Positions 1 through 5,385 of a stretch of 7,229 nt of DNA are shown here, one piece after another. The position numbers and the translations under genes were made by a program. Positions within the stretch are counted from its first letter, which is position 1, and each line of letters starts with the position of its first letter. Source of the stretch: Flavobacterium sp. UBA6195 (GTDB lineage Bacteria; Bacteroidota; Bacteroidia; Flavobacteriales; Flavobacteriaceae); contig NZ_DITB01000030.1 of assembly GCF_002422095.1 (NCBI RefSeq), positions 1-7,229 on the forward strand. Reading direction: 5' to 3'. Under the pieces are notes generated by a model that ran no database searches, was not told the origin of the DNA, and saw only the letters and a program-made list of their open reading frames with translations.

Positions 1-2
1 CT

Positions 3-311
3 ATTCCAGAATTTAAGGATAAAACGTTTCGACAAATTTCTGCAACCATAAAATCATTAACTTTAAAAGAGGGAAAAATTACTTATAAACCTCACATTGC
101 AAAAGATATTGTATTGCAAATTTTTCAAGATGGTAGACGATTGAGAGCAGGAGATAAGGTAAAGAAAAATTCAACATTGGATTTTGTATTAGGGGATGGA
201 AAAGAAGTTTTTAATGAAGAAACTTTTAGTTCAGAAGAACCTGCTGATACATTACCACCAGTAGAAGAAGTACAACCAGCAGAATTTAAAGAAGGAGATG
301 GCGGATTATAA
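3..311 (+). CDS. PASTA-domain protein, C-terminal part (5' truncated by window edge)
   Basis: The frame is open from the left edge of the window to a TAA at 309-311, giving 102 visible residues; the true start lies outside. Residues 1-66 read as one PASTA repeat, the small domain that binds muropeptide or beta-lactam-like ligands in penicillin-binding proteins and Ser/Thr kinases. It opens IPEFKDKTF, has a middle strand KITYKPH, then the typical QIFQDGRRLRAGDKVKKNS turn and a closing strand LDFVLGDG. The remaining 36 residues are an acidic, proline-containing tail (EEPADTLPPVEE) of probably low order. Members of this type in Bacteroidota are usually short membrane-anchored proteins with several PASTA repeats acting in the periplasm; anchor and earlier repeats are not visible here. 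The last 14 bases overlap the next gene, so the two are very likely co-transcribed and translationally coupled. The domain is confident; the role is inference. Confidence 0.85.
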   Translation: MPEFKDKTFRQISATIKSLTLKEGKITYKPHIAKDIVLQIFQDGRRLRAGDKVKKNSTLDFVLGDGKEVFNEETFSSEEPADTLPPVEEVQPAEFKEGDGGL

Positions 312-1338
312 TGTAGGAACCGAACTCGAAGACGAGTTATACGAACATCATCGTTTTGAAGCAAGTAAAGGTCAATCGGCTTTGCGTGTGGATAAATTTT
401 TGATGAACATGATTGAAAATACCACCCGAAATAAAATTCAACAAGCGGCTGAAAAAGGTTCGATTTTAGTGAATGATGTTCCTGTAAAATCGAATTACAA
501 AGTAAAAGCTGGTGATGTTGTACGTTTAGTTTTAGCGCATCCAACTTACGAGCAATTACTAACACCCGAAAATATTCCGTTGGATATTGTGTATGAAGAC
601 GACCAATTGTTGGTGATTAACAAACCAGCCGGAATGGTAGTACATCCAGGTCACGGAAATTATTCAGGAACTTTGGTGAATGCGTTAGCCTATCATTTTG
701 AGAATTTACCCATGAACAGTTCGGAACGACCAGGTTTAGTGCATCGAATTGATAAGGACACTTCAGGATTATTAGTGGTTGCGAAAACGGATTTTGCTAT
801 GGCATATTTGACCAAACAATTTGCTGAAAAAACTTCGGAAAGAGAATATGTTGCATTAGTTTGGGGAAATATTGAAGAAGAAGAAGAAGGAACTGTGGAA
901 GGTAACATCGGTCGTCATGACACGAATCGTATGCAAATGGCTGTTCATTCAGATGAAGAAAAAGGTAAGCCAGCAGTAACGCATTATAAAGTTTTAGAAC
1001 GATTTGGATATGTTACTTTAGTTTCATGCCAATTAGAAACGGGAAGAACGCATCAGATTCGTGTTCATATGAAGCATATTGGTCATACGCTTTTTAATGA
1101 CGAACGATATGGAGGTGATTCCATCTTGAAAGGAACGACGTTTACAAAATACAAGCAGTTTGTTGAGAATTGTTTCAAAGTGTTACCTAGACAAGCACTT
1201 CATGCCAAAACATTAGGATTTGAACATCCCATCACAAAGGAATTTTTACGTTTTGATTCTCCAATTCCACAAGATTTACAAGTATGTATTGATAAATGGA
1301 GGGTTTATTCAAAAGCGCAAACATTTACAGAAGAATAA
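298..1338 (+). CDS. rluD: RluA-family 23S rRNA pseudouridine synthase, RluD type
   Basis: The product has 346 residues, a normal full length for RluD-type enzymes, which isomerise uridines to pseudouridine in 23S rRNA (positions 1911, 1915 and 1917 of helix 69 in E. coli). An N-terminal S4 RNA-binding domain spans about residues 28-78 (LRVDKFLMNM through the KVKAGDVV turn). The catalytic domain starts near residue 97 with VYEDDQLLVINKPAGMVVHPG. The catalytic-loop signature HRIDKDTSGLLV is at 149-160, giving D152 as the nucleophilic Asp. GRTHQIRVHM at 249-258 and LHAKTLGFEHP at 301-311 are the other family motifs. An acidic EEEEE stretch at 193-197 comes from a GAA repeat and looks harmless. 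The ATG at 298 lies inside the PASTA gene; a purine-rich GAAGGAG sits directly against it, too close for a normal Shine-Dalgarno, so coupling to upstream translation is likely. RluA-family membership is firm; the exact target site is inferred. Confidence 0.95.
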   Translation: MADYNVGTELEDELYEHHRFEASKGQSALRVDKFLMNMIENTTRNKIQQAAEKGSILVNDVPVKSNYKVKAGDVVRLVLAHPTYEQLLTPENIPLDIVYEDDQLLVINKPAGMVVHPGHGNYSGTLVNALAYHFENLPMNSSERPGLVHRIDKDTSGLLVVAKTDFAMAYLTKQFAEKTSEREYVALVWGNIEEEEEGTVEGNIGRHDTNRMQMAVHSDEEKGKPAVTHYKVLERFGYVTLVSCQLETGRTHQIRVHMKHIGHTLFNDERYGGDSILKGTTFTKYKQFVENCFKVLPRQALHAKTLGFEHPITKEFLRFDSPIPQDLQVCIDKWRVYSKAQTFTEE

Positions 1339-1360
1339 AAGAAAATATTTAAAAATTAGA

Positions 1361-1394
1361 GCCTCCAAATTAAAAGATAGTTGGAGGTTTTTTT
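1361..1394 (+). terminator. Rho-independent terminator after rluD
   Basis: CCTCCAA at 1362-1368 pairs perfectly with TTGGAGG at 1381-1387, giving a 7-bp stem that a G-T wobble can extend by one. The loop is 12 nt and seven T residues (1388-1394) follow directly. It begins 23 bases after the rluD stop codon and 84 bases before yaaA, so it should end the PASTA-rluD transcript and separate it from yaaA. Confidence 0.9.
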
Positions 1395-1449
1395 ATGGCA
1401 CTATAATTAAATCTTATAAAACTCATAAACCAACTTTTGTATATTTTCG

Positions 1450-1457
1450 TATTTTTG
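1450..1457 (+). promoter_or_regulatory. Possible -7 promoter box for yaaA (Bacteroidota type)
   Basis: TATTTTTG fits the Bacteroidota -7 consensus TAnnTTTG and stands 20 bases before the yaaA ATG, which would leave a leader of about 15 nt. No TTG lies at the expected 17-23 nt upstream; the nearest TTTG (1436-1439) is only 10 nt away. The call therefore rests on one box plus the need for a promoter downstream of the terminator. Confidence 0.35.
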
Positions 1458-1477
1458 AAAAACAGAAATTAGAAACT

Positions 1478-2236
1478 ATGAAAATTGTTATATCACCAGC
1501 TAAATCTTTGAATTACGAGAGTCCGTTACCGATTTCAAATTACACAGAACCTGCTTTTTTGTCGAAATCGGAAACCATTCAAAAAACGTTAAAAAAGAAA
1601 AAACCGAAGCAATTAATGGAGCTTATGGATATTTCTGAAAAGTTAGCCGAATTAAATTGGCAACGCAATCAAGAATGGAGTGTTCCTTTTACGCCTGAAA
1701 ATGCACGTCCAGCAGTTTATGCTTTTGATGGTGATGTTTATACCGGATTAGATGTGTATTCTTTGCCGACAGAAAAAGTAGCTGTTTTACAAGAAAAATT
1801 GCGAATACTTTCAGGTTTGTACGGACTTCTAAAACCTTTAGATTTAATGCAACCGTATCGTTTAGAAATGGGAACTTCAATCGCCATTGGAACGAAGAAA
1901 AATTTATATGAGTTTTGGAAGAAAACCATCACAGATGCCTTAAACAAAGAACTTAATAAAGACGAATTATTTTTAAATTTAGCAAGCAACGAATATTTTA
2001 GTTCGGTCAATACAAAAGCATTAAAAGTTCCAGTAATTACTCCAGAATTCAAAGATTATAAAGATGGAAAATTAAAAATGATTAGTTTCTTCGCAAAAAA
2101 GGCAAGAGGCTTAATGGTGCGTTATATTATGGATACTAATGCTGAAACTATTGAAGATTTAAAAGGTTTTAACTATGAAGGTTATGCTTTTGATGCGAAT
2201 TTTAGTAAAGGAAATACTTTAGTTTTTACAAGATAG
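1478..2236 (+). CDS. yaaA: YaaA family (UPF0246) peroxide stress protein
   Basis: The product has 252 residues, the usual size of the YaaA/DUF328 family. In E. coli YaaA is induced by OxyR during hydrogen peroxide stress and limits free intracellular iron, which protects DNA and proteins from Fenton damage; a DNA-binding fold has been described. Family signatures are the N-terminal MKIVISPAKSLNYE, ARPAVYAFDGDVYTGLD at 76-92, the LRILSGLYGLLKPLDLMQPYRLEMG block at about 108-132, NLASNEYF at 167-174 and the closing FFAKKARGLMVRY at 204-216. The ATG at 1478 is chosen because the protein starts at the family N-terminus there; extending the frame upstream to 1220 would run through the terminator and into rluD. 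It is a single-gene unit whose TAG stop directly abuts the convergent amidotransferase gene. Cytosolic; no signal peptide. No OxyR-like operator was recognised. Confidence 0.93.
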   Translation: MKIVISPAKSLNYESPLPISNYTEPAFLSKSETIQKTLKKKKPKQLMELMDISEKLAELNWQRNQEWSVPFTPENARPAVYAFDGDVYTGLDVYSLPTEKVAVLQEKLRILSGLYGLLKPLDLMQPYRLEMGTSIAIGTKKNLYEFWKKTITDALNKELNKDELFLNLASNEYFSSVNTKALKVPVITPEFKDYKDGKLKMISFFAKKARGLMVRYIMDTNAETIEDLKGFNYEGYAFDANFSKGNTLVFTR

Positions 2237-2800
2237 TTAGTTGTCAATCCAGTTTTTTAAGATTTGTTTGCCATGTGGAGTCATGATACTTTCAGGGTGA
2301 AATTGTACCGCTTTTACATCATAAGTAACATGTCTTAAAGACATAATTTGCTCATTTGAATCCTCGGAAGTTATGATTAATTCTTTGGGTAAATTTATTT
2401 TATTTACAACCCATGAGTGGTATCTACCTACAATAATTTCGTTAGGGATATCTTGAAAAAGTGTATCATTTTCAATAATAATTATTTTGGTTGCTACACC
2501 ATGATACACTTTTTCAAGATTTATTAATTTTCCACCAAAAACTTCTCCAATTGCTTGTAAGCCAAGACAAATTCCTAAAATACTTTTGGTTGGAGCATAT
2601 TTTATAATTATTTCTTTTAACAAGCCAGCTTCATCTGGAATTCCTGGACCTGGAGATAAAAGTATTTTGTCAAATTTTTCTAAATCTGTTACCTCTAATT
2701 CGTCATTTCTAAATACAGTAACTTCAGCATTCAAATCCTCTAAATAGTGAACCAAATTGTAGGCAAAGCTATCGTAATTATCAATGACAGCAACTTTCAT
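2237..2800 (-). CDS. pabA: Class I glutamine amidotransferase, PabA/TrpG type (component II)
   Basis: The 187-residue product matches the amidotransferase subunit of aminodeoxychorismate or anthranilate synthase, which hydrolyses glutamine and passes ammonia to a chorismate-using component I (PabB or TrpE). It starts with the family hallmark VIDNYDSFAYNLVHYL. It then has the oxyanion region LLSPGPGIPDEAG at 47-59, the nucleophile loop GICLGLQAIGEVFGG with C78, YHG at 99-101, GRYHSWVV at 125-132, and the triad end AVQFHPESIMTPHG with H168 and E170. All three catalytic residues are present. The loop has Leu at position 81, where His is most common in relatives. The ATG overlaps the stop of the E1 gene by one base (TAATG), so it is the second gene of that operon and probably translated by reinitiation. 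No trp genes adjoin it, which favours folate (PabA) or a dual role over a pure TrpG; sequence alone cannot decide. A perfect 20-bp inverted repeat lies inside the gene. Confidence 0.9.
   Translation of the reverse strand: MKVAVIDNYDSFAYNLVHYLEDLNAEVTVFRNDELEVTDLEKFDKILLSPGPGIPDEAGLLKEIIIKYAPTKSILGICLGLQAIGEVFGGKLINLEKVYHGVATKIIIIENDTLFQDIPNEIIVGRYHSWVVNKINLPKELIITSEDSNEQIMSLRHVTYDVKAVQFHPESIMTPHGKQILKNWIDN
2450..2520. repeat. Perfect 20-bp inverted repeat inside pabA
   Basis: The left arm (2450-2469) and right arm (2501-2520) are exact reverse complements over all 20 bases, with 5 G:C and 15 A:T pairs and a 31-nt spacer at 2470-2500. The match stops at once on both sides (2449/2521 and 2470/2500 do not pair). 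In the pabA mRNA the arms encode the LEKVYH part (5' arm) and the NDTLFQD part (3' arm), both ordinary-looking for the family. No T-run follows on the pabA strand. On the plus strand a T-rich stretch (2521-2531) follows. The repeat itself is certain; any role is open. Confidence 0.95.
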
Positions 2801-5202
2801 TAATACAAATTTGGATATTTTGTTGGATTTGCCTCATTCATTATTGCATAAACTTTCTCAAAAATGTCTTCTGCAGAAGGTTTTGAGAAGTAGTCACCAT
2901 CCGTTCCATATGCTGGACGGTGTGCCTTTGATGTTAGGGTTTGAGGTGCACTATCTAAATGTTTATAAGCATTTTGATTTTCCACAATTTCTTGTAAAAT
3001 ATAGGCACTTGCTCCTCCAGGAACGTCTTCGTCAATGACTAATAAACGATTCGTTTTCGCAACTGATTTTACAATGTCATGGTTGATATCGAAAGGTAAT
3101 AACGATTGAATATCAATGATTTCAGCGCTAATTCCAACTGATTCTAACTCATTTGCTGCTTGTTCTACCAAACGTAATGTAGAACCGTAAGAAACTAATG
3201 TAATATCAGTTCCAGTTTTAATCGTTTCAACTACTCCGATAGGTGTTTTGAATTCGCCTAAATTAGTTGGCATTTTCTCTTTTAAACGGTAACCGTTCAA
3301 ACATTCTACAACCAATGCAGGTTCGTCTGTTTCTAATAAAGTGTTATAAAAACCAGCGGCTTTGGTCATGTTTCTTGGAACTAAAACGTGAATTCCCCTG
3401 ATGGCATTGATTATCATTCCCATTGGTGAACCTGAATGCCAAACGCCTTCTAAACGGTGCCCACGAGTTCTGATGATTAACGGTGCTTTTTGGCGACCCG
3501 CTGTTCTGTATTGTAATGTTGCTAAATCATCACTCATGATTTGAATAGCGTACAATAAATAATCTAAATATTGAATTTCAGCAATTGGACGCAATCCTCG
3601 CATTGCCATTCCAATTCCTTGGCCTAAAATTGTAGCTTCACGAATTCCCACATCGGCGACACGTAATTCTCCGTATTTTTCTTGCATGCCTTCTAAACCT
3701 TGGTTTACGTCACCAATATTTCCAGAATCTTCACCAAAAATCAGCGTTTCTGGATATTTTGAGAAGATAGCATCGAAGTTATCTCTTAATACTAAACGTG
3801 CATCTACGTCTTCAGCAGTTGCAGCGTAAGTTGGAGCTACTTCTTTGGTTTTTAAAACCGTTTTATCCGATTGCGAAAATAAGTGCGAACTGAATTTTGG
3901 TTGGATTTTCTCCGTATAGTTTTCAATCCAAGTAGCTAAAGTAGCACGAGAATTTTCTTTGATAATAATACGCAACACTTTTCGTGCAGCAACTAAAATA
4001 TCTTTGCGAATTGGTTCTTTTATTGAAGCAACATCGCTAGCAATTTTCTCGATAAATACTTTATTTTCACTTTGTGAAGCGATGGTATTTAGTAAACCAA
4101 CTAATTCTTGTTGTTCTGCTTTGATTGGAGCTGTAAAATTAGTCCAAGCTGCTTTTTTACCTTCTAAAACGTCTTTTTTAGCTTGGTTGTCAATTTGTTC
4201 TAATTCTTCTGAAGTAGCTATATTGTTATCGATTAACCAAGTTTTCATTTTAGCTACACAGTCAAATTCTGCTTCCCAAGCTAAACGTTCTGCATTTTTA
4301 TAACGTTCGTGACTTCCAGAAGTTGAGTGACCTTGTGGTTGCGTTAATTCTTGTACGTGCACTAAAACAGGAACGTGTTCTTCACGCGCAATTTGCGATG
4401 CTTTTTGATACGTTTCAACTAAAGCTGGATAATCCCAACCTTTAACACGTAAGATTTCGTATCCGTTATTTTCTTCATCACGTTGGAACCCTTTTAAGAT
4501 TTCTGAGATGTTTTCTTTAGTTGTTTGATGACGAGCGTGAACTGAAATTCCGTATTCGTCATCCCAAACGCTCATTACCATTGGCACTTGTAAAACACCA
4601 GCAGCATTGATAGTTTCGAAGAATAAACCTTCTGAAGTGGAAGCATTTCCGATAGTTCCCCATGCTACTTCGTTTCCGTTTTCTGAGAAGTTGGTTTGGT
4701 TGATACCCGAAACATTTCTGTATATTTTTGAAGCTTGAGCCAATCCTAACAAACGCGGCATTTGTCCGGCAGTAGGAGAGATGTCAGAACTCGAATTTTT
4801 TTGTTGGGTTAAGTTTTTCCAATTTCCGTTTTCGTCTAATGAATGCGTTGCGAAGTGACCGCCCATTTGACGTCCAGCACTCATTGGATCAAAATTAATA
4901 TCGGTATGGCCATATAATCCAGCGAAAAATTGCTCGATGTTCATAGCTCCAATTGCCATCATAAACGTTTGGTCACGATAATATCCTGAACGGAAATCTC
5001 CGTTTTGAAATGCTTTTGCTAATGCTAATTGAGGTACTTCTTTACCATCGCCAAAAATTCCGAATTTGGCTTTACCCGTAAGCACTTCTTTTCTTCCTAG
5101 AAGGCTACATTCTCTACTAATTCGGGCGATTTTATAATCGTTAATGACTTCTTTTTTAAAATCTTCAAAAGAAACTACTTCCGATGTTGTTGCTGTTTTC
5201 AT
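2800..5202 (-). CDS. Fused alpha/beta 2-oxoacid dehydrogenase E1, branched-chain type
   Basis: This 800-residue protein carries both halves of a thiamine-diphosphate E1 in one chain; E1 decarboxylates a 2-oxoacid and transfers the acyl group to the lipoyl E2. The alpha half spans about residues 15-330. It shows YYRDQTFMMAIG at 74-85, GRQMGGHFATH at 110-120 (like the GRQMPVH stretch of branched-chain E1 alpha), the cofactor segment IGNASTSEG to WDDEYGIS (184-220) and the loop GHSTSGSHERYK at 291-302. A helix-rich linker of about 120 residues follows. The beta half (about 466-785) has LIFGEDSGNIGDVNQG, VADVGIREATILGQGIG with catalytic-type E522, RPIAEIQYLDYLLYA, HSGSP at 589-593 and DIQSLLPFD. 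The resemblances favour branched-chain 2-oxoacids (EC 1.2.4.4 type) over pyruvate. E2 and E3 genes are not in the window. In the alpha half the usual GDG...NN motif reads GNA...DD. Cytosolic. It leads an operon with the amidotransferase, from a promoter just upstream. The E1 class is firm; the substrate is inferred. Confidence 0.92.
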   Translation of the reverse strand: MKTATTSEVVSFEDFKKEVINDYKIARISRECSLLGRKEVLTGKAKFGIFGDGKEVPQLALAKAFQNGDFRSGYYRDQTFMMAIGAMNIEQFFAGLYGHTDINFDPMSAGRQMGGHFATHSLDENGNWKNLTQQKNSSSDISPTAGQMPRLLGLAQASKIYRNVSGINQTNFSENGNEVAWGTIGNASTSEGLFFETINAAGVLQVPMVMSVWDDEYGISVHARHQTTKENISEILKGFQRDEENNGYEILRVKGWDYPALVETYQKASQIAREEHVPVLVHVQELTQPQGHSTSGSHERYKNAERLAWEAEFDCVAKMKTWLIDNNIATSEELEQIDNQAKKDVLEGKKAAWTNFTAPIKAEQQELVGLLNTIASQSENKVFIEKIASDVASIKEPIRKDILVAARKVLRIIIKENSRATLATWIENYTEKIQPKFSSHLFSQSDKTVLKTKEVAPTYAATAEDVDARLVLRDNFDAIFSKYPETLIFGEDSGNIGDVNQGLEGMQEKYGELRVADVGIREATILGQGIGMAMRGLRPIAEIQYLDYLLYAIQIMSDDLATLQYRTAGRQKAPLIIRTRGHRLEGVWHSGSPMGMIINAIRGIHVLVPRNMTKAAGFYNTLLETDEPALVVECLNGYRLKEKMPTNLGEFKTPIGVVETIKTGTDITLVSYGSTLRLVEQAANELESVGISAEIIDIQSLLPFDINHDIVKSVAKTNRLLVIDEDVPGGASAYILQEIVENQNAYKHLDSAPQTLTSKAHRPAYGTDGDYFSKPSAEDIFEKVYAIMNEANPTKYPNLY

Positions 5203-5231
5203 AAGACGTTTGTACGAAATTGATAATTCAA

Positions 5232-5261
5232 CAAATTTAATTAAAACGACTTATAAAACAA
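5232..5261 (-). promoter_or_regulatory. Promoter of the E1-pabA operon (Bacteroidota -33/-7 type)
   Basis: Read on the minus strand, TTG (5261-5259), a 19-nt spacer and TAAATTTG (5239-5232) fit the Bacteroidota housekeeping pattern TTG-N19-TAnnTTTG exactly. Transcription would start near 5226, giving a leader of about 24 nt before the ATG at 5202. The leader contains no Shine-Dalgarno, as is common in this phylum. Confidence 0.65.
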
Positions 5262-5312
5262 TACAAGGTGTAATATTTTTTTAATTATTATTAAATTATC
5301 AATGATTTTGAT

Positions 5313-5343
5313 TTGAAAAACGCAATGAATTCATTGAAAAACG
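5313..5343. repeat. 14-bp palindrome overlapping two direct repeats
   Basis: CAATGAATTCATTG (5323-5336) is a perfect palindrome. The 10-mer TTGAAAAACG occurs at 5313-5322 and again at 5334-5343, exactly 21 bp apart, about two helical turns. The cluster lies about 50 bp upstream of the -33 box of the E1 promoter, a place where an activator or repressor could bind. On the minus strand it can also be drawn as a 5-bp stem with an AATT loop followed by CGTTTTT, a weak terminator for the peptidase-like gene. Which of these, if either, applies cannot be settled from sequence. Confidence 0.6.
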
Positions 5344-5385
5344 ATTTTTAATTATTGAATTGTTAAATAAATGAACAAAAATCTA

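Larger units (their letters stand above)
5203..5385. other. AT-rich intergenic region upstream of the E1 operon
   Basis: This 183-bp spacer lies downstream of the peptidase-like gene and upstream of the E1 gene, both on the minus strand. It holds the E1 promoter candidate (5232-5261) and a palindrome with direct repeats (5313-5343). No reading frame with a recognisable product and no tRNA-like fold was seen. There is no strong GC-rich terminator for the upstream gene, so some read-through into the E1 operon is possible. Confidence 0.7.

Noticed and set aside
125..565. Minus-strand open frame of 146 codons
   Set aside because: It is antisense to the PASTA and rluD genes, shows no recognisable domain, and its sense partners are clear genes.
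872..893. GAA triplet repeat in rluD
   Set aside because: Only five units, in frame, coding a short Glu run on a variable part of the protein; no sign of phase variation.
693..908. Minus-strand open frame of 71 codons
   Set aside because: Lies wholly antisense to rluD with low-complexity Ser runs that mirror the GAA repeat.
1220..1477. Upstream extension of the yaaA frame giving an 86-residue longer N-terminus
   Set aside because: It overlaps the end of rluD, runs through the terminator hairpin, and lacks resemblance to the family, whose N-terminus is MKIVISPAKS at 1478.
1689..2052. Two overlapping minus-strand open frames
   Set aside because: Both are antisense to yaaA, in different frames, with no domain signal.
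2784..3038. Plus-strand open frame of 84 codons
   Set aside because: Antisense to the pabA start and the E1 C-terminus; no recognisable product.
3959..4303. Plus-strand open frame of 114 codons
   Set aside because: Antisense to the E1 linker region; its hydrophobic look is the mirror of a Lys/Glu-rich helical segment.
5280..5295. AT-only inverted repeat TTTAAT-TATT-ATTAAA
   Set aside because: Six A:T pairs in very AT-rich DNA are expected by chance, and on the minus strand it is followed by A residues, so it is not a terminator.
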